Source: Aquificota bacterium
GTDB lineage: Bacteria; Aquificota; Aquificia; Aquificales; Aquificaceae
Length of the DNA stretch: 9,207 bases
Reading direction: 5' to 3'
Assembly (NCBI GenBank): GCA_024280065.1
Contig: JAJRQX010000098.1
Coordinates: 1-9,207 of the forward strand
Positions 1 to 8,424 of the stretch are shown one piece after another. Below the pieces are notes generated by a model, which saw only the letters and a list, made by a program, of their open reading frames with translations, was not told the DNA's origin and did no database searches. Within the stretch, counting starts at the first letter, position 1. The number at the start of each line of letters is the position of its first letter. Position numbers and translations under genes: made by a program.

Positions 1-78
1 ACACCTCTTGATCTCCTGTACCTGTCCTTAGGTGCCTTAGGCATAGCCCTGGCCCTATACTTTACCCACAGAGATTAA
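1..78 (+). CDS. 3' end of a membrane protein gene (partial)
   Basis: The first base starts a frame open for 25 codons and closed by TAA at 76-78. The visible C-terminus is hydrophobic (LSLGALGIALALYF) and ends in a short polar tail, THRD. This looks like a last transmembrane helix followed by a few hydrophilic residues. The 5' part lies outside the window, so the family cannot be named. The stop overlaps the stop of the convergent alcohol dehydrogenase by 4 bp, and there is no room for a terminator between them. It could be a chance open frame, but the helix-plus-tail pattern and the tidy convergent overlap favour a real gene end. Confidence 0.6.
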   Translation, partial: TPLDLLYLSLGALGIALALYFTHRD

Positions 79-1238
79 AGATCACCTCTGTAAGCTCTAT
101 CATATAGTCTCCTTATATCATCAAGGGTCGGCTCAACGGGGTTAATTCTGAAGGAGTGTCTGGACAGCATGTAAACGTCTTCCGTCAGCCTGTCCAGCTT
201 CTCCTCCTCAACACCGACGTCCTTCAGAGTCTTCAAAAGGCCTATCTTTTCAAGAAGATGCACTAAGGCGTCAACAGCCTTATGGGGTTTTTCCTCGTAT
301 CCCATGAGCCTCGCAAAGAGGGCGTACTTTTCAGGGTTACCCTTGATGTTGAACTCGGTCACATAAGGGGCTAAAATTGCAAGACCTTCTCCGTGGGCAA
401 CGTGAGGGTAATGGGCGGATACGGGGTGTTCCATGGCGTGGATGAGTGCCACTCCCAGGTGGTCAATGGCAACCCCCGCCAGCATGGCCGCGTAAGACAT
501 CCACTTTCTCGCCTCTCTGTTCTCAGGTTCTTCCACAGCAACGGGCAACCACCTTGCTATTATCTCTACAGCCCTCGCTGAGTGCTCCTCCGCCATGAAG
601 TTCTCCGCTCTGTTGGTCAGGGATTCAAGGGCGTGGGTGAGAGCATCAAAGCCTGTTATCGCGGTAAGCTCGGGAGACATGGTTTTCGTTAACCCGGGAT
701 CAACCAGGGCCACACGCGGGTAATTCAAGCTATGGGATAGAACCAGCTTTTCCTTCCTGATCTCGTTTGTTATAACCGAGTATCTGTTCACCTCGCTTCC
801 GGTCCCCGCGGTCGTGGGTATGCATACAACGGGTCTGTTGTAGTAAGGTATGAGCCTGGGTCCCTCCGGGTACTTAACGTAGTCCCATGCGGACCCTTCG
901 TTGGAGGAGACTATGGATATAGCTTTAGCGGTGTCAAGGGCGCTCCCGCCACCGAGGCCTACTATGAAGTCTACTTTTTCCCTCACCGCTATTTCCGCTC
1001 CTCTATTTACCACCGAATCAGTTGGATTGGGCACAACCTCGTCGTAGATCACGAACTCCTGTATACCCGCCGACTTAAGCGACCCTATGAGCCTATCCAG
1101 AGCCCCGCTCTTTTTGGCACTCTCCTTACCGGTAACTATAAGGGCTTTAAAACCGAACCTCCTGCCTACCTCTCCTGCCTTCTCAAGGGCACCCTCTCCG
1201 AAGAAAACCTCAACAGGTCTGTAGTAGTTCACAACCAT
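75..1238 (-). CDS. Iron-containing (group III) alcohol dehydrogenase
   Basis: 387 residues, the usual length for Fe-dependent alcohol dehydrogenases, which interconvert alcohols and aldehydes with NAD(P)H in the cytoplasm. The N-terminal dinucleotide domain carries GGGSALDTAK at 96-105, and the PTTAGTGSE loop is at 141-149. The C-terminal helical domain has the metal ligands expected from FucO-type enzymes: D198 and H202 in GFDALTHALES, H267 in HAMEH, and H282 in the AHGEG stretch. H271 matches the conserved histidine near the nicotinamide. All key residues are present, so it should be active; the substrate cannot be read from sequence (butanol dehydrogenase-like and 1,2-diol enzymes are alternatives). 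The ATG at 1238 has no Shine-Dalgarno sequence. It lies 7 bp after the stop of a 31-codon frame and 11 nt after a TATAAT, so translation may be coupled or leaderless. The gene converges on a membrane protein gene with a 4-bp overlap. Confidence 0.93.
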   Translation of the reverse strand: MVVNYYRPVEVFFGEGALEKAGEVGRRFGFKALIVTGKESAKKSGALDRLIGSLKSAGIQEFVIYDEVVPNPTDSVVNRGAEIAVREKVDFIVGLGGGSALDTAKAISIVSSNEGSAWDYVKYPEGPRLIPYYNRPVVCIPTTAGTGSEVNRYSVITNEIRKEKLVLSHSLNYPRVALVDPGLTKTMSPELTAITGFDALTHALESLTNRAENFMAEEHSARAVEIIARWLPVAVEEPENREARKWMSYAAMLAGVAIDHLGVALIHAMEHPVSAHYPHVAHGEGLAILAPYVTEFNIKGNPEKYALFARLMGYEEKPHKAVDALVHLLEKIGLLKTLKDVGVEEEKLDRLTEDVYMLSRHSFRINPVEPTLDDIRRLYDRAYRGDL

Positions 1239-1266
1239 GTGGGTCTTAAATTATACCCACCCACAT
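1239..1266. repeat. Overlapping inverted repeats before the alcohol dehydrogenase
   Basis: GTGGGT at 1239-1244 is mirrored by ACCCAC at 1255-1260 across a 10-nt AT-rich spacer. Alternatively ATGTGGG at 1237-1243 pairs with CCCACAT at 1260-1266. The spacer contains TATAAT on the minus strand (1250-1255), ending 11 nt before the dehydrogenase ATG. This could be an operator around a -10 box or an RNA hairpin over the dehydrogenase start. The region also encodes the end of the 31-residue peptide, so part of the pattern may be coding coincidence. Confidence 0.35.
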
Positions 1267-1341
1267 GAGGACAATGTATATGAGGCCCACCACAGCTATG
1301 CAGATTGTACATGCTATTACCAACCTTAACAGAACACTCAT
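1246..1341 (-). CDS. Putative 31-residue single-pass membrane peptide
   Basis: A short frame with ATG at 1341-1339 and TAA at 1248-1246. The peptide starts MSVLLRLVIACTICIAVVG and ends MWVGII, so it is almost entirely hydrophobic, with one arginine near the N-terminus: a single transmembrane helix. Two signals support translation. A strong Shine-Dalgarno (AAAGGAGGTG on the minus strand, 1353-1362) precedes the start, though its 11-12 nt spacing is long. A promoter-like TGG-TAGAAT lies just upstream of that (1369-1377). The gene sits 7 bp before the alcohol dehydrogenase and is probably co-transcribed with it. It may be a leader peptide that couples translation of the dehydrogenase, which lacks its own Shine-Dalgarno, or a small membrane protein in its own right. 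I do not recognise a family. The frame could be fortuitous. Confidence 0.5.
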   Translation of the reverse strand: MSVLLRLVIACTICIAVVGLIYIVLMWVGII

Positions 1342-1359
1342 TATGCCCCGAACACCTCC

Positions 1360-1387
1360 TTTACCACCATTCTACCAGAGGTAAAAT
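1360..1387 (+). promoter_or_regulatory. Candidate promoter of the HldE-type nucleotidyltransferase
   Basis: TTTACC at 1360-1365 matches four of six positions of the -35 consensus. TAAAAT at 1382-1387 is a good -10, with a 16-bp spacer. Only 7 nt separate the -10 from the GTG at 1395, so transcription would begin at or next to the start codon. It overlaps the minus-strand extended -10 at 1369-1377. Confidence 0.45.
1369..1377 (-). promoter_or_regulatory. Extended -10 promoter for the small peptide/dehydrogenase pair
   Basis: On the minus strand this reads TGG-TAGAAT, an extended -10 (TGn plus a near-consensus hexamer). It lies 27 nt upstream of the peptide ATG with a Shine-Dalgarno in between. 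No convincing -35 is visible, which is typical of extended -10 promoters. It overlaps the candidate divergent promoter of the nucleotidyltransferase gene. Confidence 0.45.
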
Positions 1388-1394
1388 TCTTAAG

Positions 1395-1871
1395 GTGGGT
1401 GCTGTCCTCGGACTCACGGATCTACTTGAGGAACTGAAGGTGTTAAGACCACATAAGAGGGTAGTTTTTACAAACGGATGTTTTGACATAATCCACGCAG
1501 GACATGTGGATTACCTTGAGAAGGCCAAATCCCTCGGCGACATCCTCGTGGTGGGTCTCAACTCGGACGCATCGGTCAGGAGGATAAAGGGTCAGAAGAG
1601 ACCCATACTACCCCAATATATGAGGGCCAAGGTTCTTACCGCCCTTAAACCTGTTGACTACGTTGTCATCTTCGATGAAGACACACCCATAAAGCTCATA
1701 GAAGCCATAAAGCCCGACGTCCTCGTAAAGGGTGGGGACTGGACACCCGACAGGATAGTGGGTAGGGAGCTTGTGGAGTCCTACGGAGGTAAGGTCGTGG
1801 TTATCCCTATAGAGTTTGACGTATCCACCACAAAGATAGTGGAGAGAATAGTTAAGCTCTACTGCTCCTGA
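1395..1871 (+). CDS. rfaE2: D-glycero-beta-D-manno-heptose 1-phosphate adenylyltransferase (HldE C-domain/RfaE2 type)
   Basis: A stand-alone cytidylyltransferase-fold protein resembling the C-terminal half of E. coli HldE. That enzyme joins heptose 1-phosphate to AMP from ATP to give ADP-heptose for lipopolysaccharide core. From the GTG at 1395 the protein is 158 residues. It shows FTNGCFDIIHAGH with the nucleotide-binding HAGH at 34-37, LNSDAS at 55-60, KGGDW at 112-116 and STTKI at 144-148, all conserved in HldE. The frame is open further upstream (an ATG at 1305), but that extension runs over the divergent promoter and small peptide gene and has no family-like residues. GTG fits the family length and a leaderless -10. 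The kinase half is not in the window. The end overlaps the convergent acetyltransferase by 13 bp. A related glycerol-phosphate nucleotidyltransferase is possible but fits less well. Confidence 0.88.
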   Translation: MGAVLGLTDLLEELKVLRPHKRVVFTNGCFDIIHAGHVDYLEKAKSLGDILVVGLNSDASVRRIKGQKRPILPQYMRAKVLTALKPVDYVVIFDEDTPIKLIEAIKPDVLVKGGDWTPDRIVGRELVESYGGKVVVIPIEFDVSTTKIVERIVKLYCS

Positions 1872-2347
1872 AGGTCCTTCACCATCCTGACCCAGTAGTT
1901 ATATCTACCCTCTTCCTTAAATCCGAGCTTCCTGTAAAACTCCAAAGCTCTGAAGTTTTCGTCCCCGACCCAGAGCTCCGCTGTGTCAAGCTTCTTCTCC
2001 CTGAAGTATTCCATTACCTTAGTCATCAGTGCCTTACCTATACCGAGACCCCTGAACTCCGGAAGGACGACGATCTCATGTATAGCCCCCACGTTCCTCC
2101 TCGCCCTCTTGCTGAACCAGTTGGCGTCCCCCGCAACGAACCCGACCTTCCTTCCCTCAACCTTGGCCACAAAGATACCCTCCGGGTCCCTCCTCCACAG
2201 CCAGTCCATATAAGCCTTTACATCCTCAGGGTGGGTGTAGGAGTATTCCTCGAGGCCCCTGTATCCTTCAAGGTATATATCGGTGAGATCTTTGAGGTCC
2301 TCTCTCCTTGCCCTCTCTATGTAAAAGTTCACCTTAGTGTCACCCAT
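1859..2347 (-). CDS. GNAT-family N-acetyltransferase
   Basis: 162 residues with one Gcn5-related acetyltransferase domain, which transfers acetyl from acetyl-CoA to an amine. Motif A runs from about residue 89, HEIVVLPEFRGLGIGKALM, with the R-G-x-G-x-G/A pyrophosphate loop at 99-104 (RGLGIG). Motif B is NFRALEFYRKLGF at 131-143. A small-molecule, antibiotic or ribosomal-protein (RimI-like) substrate is possible; nothing in the sequence decides it. The start overlaps the stop of lolA by one base (TGATG), the classic arrangement for translational coupling, which supports the ATG at 2347. It is the last gene of the ilvE-peptidase-lolA cluster and its 3' end overlaps the convergent nucleotidyltransferase gene by 13 bp. 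No terminator is visible between the two. Confidence 0.88.
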   Translation of the reverse strand: MGDTKVNFYIERARREDLKDLTDIYLEGYRGLEEYSYTHPEDVKAYMDWLWRRDPEGIFVAKVEGRKVGFVAGDANWFSKRARRNVGAIHEIVVLPEFRGLGIGKALMTKVMEYFREKKLDTAELWVGDENFRALEFYRKLGFKEEGRYNYWVRMVKDLQEQ

Positions 2348-2961
2348 CAGAAACCGCCGGCTTCCCTTATCCTAACGTCAGGGGGCAGGTCAAGGATAAA
2401 AAGGCCTGGAGAGGGTGTGAAGTTCTTCTGGACGTCTATAAAGTCTATTACGGTTTCTGTCTTCTCCCTGTCCACTACCCTCACCCTCACCACCTCAAGG
2501 TCCGGATTCACCTCAACGAAGACCTTCTCTACGTTTTCGTCCTCTGCTTTCGGCTTCAGGATGAGGACCCTTACGTCACCTCTCCCGATCTCTCCAATGG
2601 GCTCAAAGACCTCGCCCAGTGGTCTTGAGAAGAAGAAGAGGGATTCTATGACGGGAGAGGTGTTGTTTTTTACCGAGTCCACTATGGCTTCCCTGTCCTC
2701 CTCGTTGTATATGATTATCCTCTCACCGTCCGAGACCATGATCACTCTGTCGGGGTAAGTGTACTCCACCCTGAACTTACCACCTTTTGTAGCGTAGAAG
2801 TAGCCTTTGCTAACGTCCGGCTTGGGATACCAGGAGTAAACCGTTTTTTGGATGAAGACTACCTTGACCGTCCTGATCTCCTTCAGTCTATTTTCAAGGT
2901 CTTCAAAGACACCCCCGAACGATAGGGAAACAACAGCCAGAACCGCCAGAAGGAACCTCAT
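2347..2961 (-). CDS. lolA: Periplasmic outer-membrane lipoprotein carrier LolA
   Basis: 204 residues, typical for LolA, which takes lipoproteins from the LolCDE complex and ferries them across the periplasm. Residues 1-16 form a signal peptide: MR, then a hydrophobic run to SLSFG, with likely cleavage after G16. The mature part has the family's strand pattern: FIQKT near 36-40, GYFYATKGGKFRVEYTYP at 53-70 with the conserved K/R-F-R-x-x-Y-x-x-P, then VSDGERIIIYN at 76-86, and FILDLPPDVRI near the C-terminus. It implies a diderm cell. It starts 13 bp after the peptidase stop and overlaps the acetyltransferase by one base. There is no Shine-Dalgarno. Instead TGA-TATATT overlaps the peptidase stop codon and leaves 7 nt to the ATG, so an internal leaderless promoter is possible besides readthrough from ilvE. 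Confidence 0.87.
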   Translation of the reverse strand: MRFLLAVLAVVSLSFGGVFEDLENRLKEIRTVKVVFIQKTVYSWYPKPDVSKGYFYATKGGKFRVEYTYPDRVIMVSDGERIIIYNEEDREAIVDSVKNNTSPVIESLFFFSRPLGEVFEPIGEIGRGDVRVLILKPKAEDENVEKVFVEVNPDLEVVRVRVVDREKTETVIDFIDVQKNFTPSPGLFILDLPPDVRIREAGGF

Positions 2962-2968
2962 CAGCTTT

Positions 2969-2977
2969 AATATATCA
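2969..2977 (-). promoter_or_regulatory. Candidate internal extended -10 promoter of lolA
   Basis: Minus strand TGA-TATATT, where the TGA is also the stop codon of the peptidase gene. The hexamer ends 7 nt before the lolA ATG. The sequence is weaker than the other -10 boxes here (TATATT), and readthrough from upstream could serve lolA without it. Confidence 0.35.
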
Positions 2978-4069
2978 GAGTTTGTGAAACCTGCGAAGGA
3001 ATGAAGATATCACGTCAAACCACATGGACACAACGTCCCAGTCTATCGCCTCGTAGGTATCGTAGAAGGTGTGCCTGAGCGTGAACGGGTTTGATGTGAG
3101 GAAAAGGGTCTGGATCCCCTTCTCCTTAAAGGGTATATGGTCGCTCCTTGCCCTTCTGCTCTCCATGAAGGGTATGTCTATCCTGATGTCAAGAAGGTGT
3201 CTGTAGAACCTGTCCATTATCCTCTCCCCATTGTAGCCTGCGCTGTCCCTGTATAGGACCGCGGGGTTTATCCATCCCAGGGAATCAAGAACAACCGCGT
3301 AGTAGGTGTGCTTCAGGTTCTTAACGTGGTGCTTTGCCCCTTCAAGACCCATCTCTTCACAGTCCGTTATGAGGAACCTTATCCTGTGGGGGTAGGAATA
3401 TGTATCCTTAAACTCCTTAGCTATCATGAGGAGGAGCGCAACAGAAAGGGCGTTGTCAATAGCCCCCTTCACAAAGGGTTTTGAATCAAGGTGGGCTATC
3501 AGGTAAAGGAAAGGACCCTTCCCTATATCAAAGTAAAGGTTCCTCCCGGTGATCCTCGTCTTCCTGACCCTTGAGACTAAACTCACCCTCTTTCCGAGAA
3601 GGTCCTTAGCGGTCTCCCTGTGAACTGAGAGGGCTATCACGTTTTCCCCGTTTAGGGTTCCGAGGTAGGGAGAGTCTATCTCATCCATGTAGAATATGAC
3701 ACCCAGAGCTCCTCTCTCTTTAAGCCTCCTCGCCTTTTCTGACTCCCTCTCCCTACCTATCTTTGCAAGGACTATATTGCCTTCAACGTTCTCATCCTCA
3801 TCCACAACCAGACCCTCCATCTCACCCCAGGTGCTGCCGAGGAGAGGGTAAGCCTTCACCTCTTTGCCATCAAACCTTATCTTTCCCTCAACGGGTATGC
3901 TCTTCTCAACCTGGAAGGTCTCCTCCTTCAAGGGTATCTTCAGCTTCCCCACTACAAACTTCCTTACAAACCTCTGACACTCCCTTATACCTTCAGAACC
4001 GCTCAGCCTGTTCCTGTCAGAAAGAAAGTAGGCCAGTTCCTTAAGCTCCTCTAAGAGTTCAGCTCTCAT
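2975..4069 (-). CDS. M28-family zinc aminopeptidase
   Basis: 364 residues. A co-catalytic two-zinc peptidase of family M28, expected to trim N-terminal residues from peptides. The metal ligands and catalytic residues can be followed in order: H193 and D195 in AHLDS, bridging D205 in GAIDNA, the E238-E239 pair in DCEEMG, D262 in LDSLG, and H333 in LRHTFYDT. The segment from about 60 to 160 (EGKIRFDGKEV through NVIALSVHRET) looks like a protease-associated (PA)-type insert. No signal peptide or membrane helix is present, so it is probably cytoplasmic, unlike many secreted M28 enzymes. The start overlaps ilvE by 11 bp and has no Shine-Dalgarno, which suggests translational coupling within the cluster. 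All ligands are intact. The substrate is unknown; deacetylases and glutaminyl cyclases share the fold and cannot be fully excluded. Confidence 0.88.
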   Translation of the reverse strand: MRAELLEELKELAYFLSDRNRLSGSEGIRECQRFVRKFVVGKLKIPLKEETFQVEKSIPVEGKIRFDGKEVKAYPLLGSTWGEMEGLVVDEDENVEGNIVLAKIGRERESEKARRLKERGALGVIFYMDEIDSPYLGTLNGENVIALSVHRETAKDLLGKRVSLVSRVRKTRITGRNLYFDIGKGPFLYLIAHLDSKPFVKGAIDNALSVALLLMIAKEFKDTYSYPHRIRFLITDCEEMGLEGAKHHVKNLKHTYYAVVLDSLGWINPAVLYRDSAGYNGERIMDRFYRHLLDIRIDIPFMESRRARSDHIPFKEKGIQTLFLTSNPFTLRHTFYDTYEAIDWDVVSMWFDVISSFLRRFHKL

Positions 4070-4976
4070 AGACAGGAGTAAGCCAGGACTTGTAACGTTC
4101 TATCCTGCCCCTGACAGCGTTGAAGTAAACCTCCTGGAGCTGTCTCGTTATCTCTCCTATCTTCCCGTCCCCCACCTTCCTGTTGTCCACCTCAATGACG
4201 GGCGTGACCTCCGCAGCGGTTCCGGTTAGGAATATCTCGTCCGCTATGTAAAGCTCGCTCCTTGCAACCGGCCTTTCCTCCACCTGCACGATAAGATCGT
4301 TCTTAAGCAGGTTTATCACTGCCCTCCTCGTTATGCCCTCAAGTATGTGGTCGCTATAAGATGGTGTTATCGCCTTACCCTCTCTTATCAGGAATATGTT
4401 CTCACCGGACCCCTCCGCAACGAAGCCCTGAGAATTTAACATTAGAGCCTCGTCGTATCCCGCCATCAGGGCCTCCGTCTTGGCAAGGGCGCTGTTTATG
4501 TAAGCTCCCGCCACCTTCCACCTTGAGGGTATGGAGTTATCATCGTTCCTCCTCCAGGAGGAGACCTTAACCCTTATACCCTTTGAGGTGTCAAGGTATC
4601 TCCCGAAGTGGTATGTGTATATGGCTATCTCGGGTGTGTATCCTATGAGCTTTGGTGTCAGGGCGAGATCCTTGAAGTAAACTATAGGCCTTATGTAAAC
4701 ATCCTCCCTTATATCGTTCTTTCTGAGAAGTTCTTTGGTTATCTCAACGAGGTCCTCCACCGTGTACGGGAGCTCCATGAAGAGGGCCTTCGCGTTCCTG
4801 AGGAGCCTCTCGTAGTGTTCCCTTGCGAAGAGTATGTAGAGCTGTCCCTCCTGTTCGTTCCAGTAAGCCCTGAGGCCCTCAAATATTGCTGTCCCGTAAT
4901 GGAAGGAGTTCGTCTTTATATTTATGTTCGCCTCCTCTATGGGAACGAACTTACCCTCAAAGAAGGCATATTCCAT
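4059..4976 (-). CDS. ilvE: Branched-chain amino acid aminotransferase
   Basis: 305 residues of fold-type IV PLP enzyme, close to E. coli IlvE in length and motifs. It catalyses the last step of leucine, isoleucine and valine synthesis, transferring the amino group from glutamate to the branched 2-oxo acids. The N-terminus has SFHYGTAIFEGLRAY at 24-38. The Schiff-base lysine is K154 in IPSRWKVAGAYINS, aligning with the lysine of TAAKAGGNY in E. coli. E188 in VAEGSGEN holds the pyridine nitrogen, and TGTAAEVTPV at 251-260 binds the phosphate. D-amino-acid and aminodeoxychorismate-lyase relatives share the fold, but these signatures favour IlvE. It heads a minus-strand cluster. The ATG has no Shine-Dalgarno; an extended -10 (TGC-TAAAAT) ends 8 nt before it. 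The promoter is shared head to head with atpG. Confidence 0.95.
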   Translation of the reverse strand: MEYAFFEGKFVPIEEANINIKTNSFHYGTAIFEGLRAYWNEQEGQLYILFAREHYERLLRNAKALFMELPYTVEDLVEITKELLRKNDIREDVYIRPIVYFKDLALTPKLIGYTPEIAIYTYHFGRYLDTSKGIRVKVSSWRRNDDNSIPSRWKVAGAYINSALAKTEALMAGYDEALMLNSQGFVAEGSGENIFLIREGKAITPSYSDHILEGITRRAVINLLKNDLIVQVEERPVARSELYIADEIFLTGTAAEVTPVIEVDNRKVGDGKIGEITRQLQEVYFNAVRGRIERYKSWLTPVYES

Positions 4977-4984
4977 AGGCTAAG

Positions 4985-4993
4985 ATTTTAGCA
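4985..4993 (-). promoter_or_regulatory. Extended -10 promoter of ilvE (leaderless)
   Basis: Minus strand TGC-TAAAAT, with the hexamer at 4985-4990 and TGC at 4991-4993. Eight nucleotides remain to the ilvE ATG, so the transcript would start one or two bases before it. No Shine-Dalgarno fits in that space. The TGTGCTA core is one arm of the inverted repeat shared with the atpG promoter. Confidence 0.6.
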
Positions 4994-5007
4994 CAAAACC
5001 TGTGCTA
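4989..5007. repeat. Perfect 7-bp inverted repeat centred on the ilvE/atpG divergent promoter
   Basis: TAGCACA at 4989-4995 and TGTGCTA at 5001-5007 flank the 5-nt spacer AAACC. Each arm supplies the TGn and the first bases of a -10 box, continuing as TAAAAT on the minus strand and TATAAT on the plus strand. The symmetry makes two back-to-back promoters only 15 bp apart. It could also serve as an operator for a dimeric regulator. Confidence 0.7.
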
Positions 5008-5011
5008 TAAT
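5003..5011 (+). promoter_or_regulatory. Extended -10 promoter of the atpG operon
   Basis: TG at 5003-5004, one C, then consensus TATAAT at 5006-5011, a full extended -10. The atpG ATG follows after 11 nt with no Shine-Dalgarno, so the leader would be about 4-5 nt. No good -35 is present at 16-18 bp, and that space is occupied by the ilvE -10. Confidence 0.65.
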
Positions 5012-5022
5012 ACCTCACCGTT

Positions 5023-8339
<3,317 letters not shown>

Positions 8340-8350
8340 TTAAACTTGGA

Positions 8351-8424
8351 GGAGGGTGTAGCTCAGCTGGTAGAGCGGGGGACTGTGGATCCCCATGTCG
8401 CGGGTTCGAGTCCCGTCACCCTCC
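8351..8424 (+). tRNA. tRNA-His (anticodon GTG)
   Basis: A complete cloverleaf. The acceptor stem GAGGGTG (8352-8358) pairs with CACCCTC (8417-8423). The D-stem is GCTC/GAGC, the anticodon stem GGGGA/TCCCC, and the loop CTGTGGA carries GTG at 8385-8387. The T-arm is GCGGG-TTCGAGT-CCCGT. The histidine identity elements are present: an extra G at -1 (8351) facing C73 (8424). The next bases are CCT, so the 3' CCA is not encoded and must be added after transcription, or was altered by element insertion. The 3' end abuts a convergent serine recombinase gene, making this a likely integration target. The recombinase frame runs through the antisense strand as far as the D-arm. Confidence 0.96.

Noticed and set aside
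1305..1394. In-frame upstream ATG that would give the rfaE2-like protein 30 extra residues
   Set aside because: The extension has no HldE resemblance, covers the divergent promoter region and the small peptide gene, and has no Shine-Dalgarno. GTG at 1395 gives the family length.
2078..2758. 226-codon plus-strand frame opposite the acetyltransferase and lolA
   Set aside because: It lies antisense to two well-supported genes, is low-complexity Ser/Thr/Pro-rich, has no recognisable domain and has no Shine-Dalgarno or promoter of its own.
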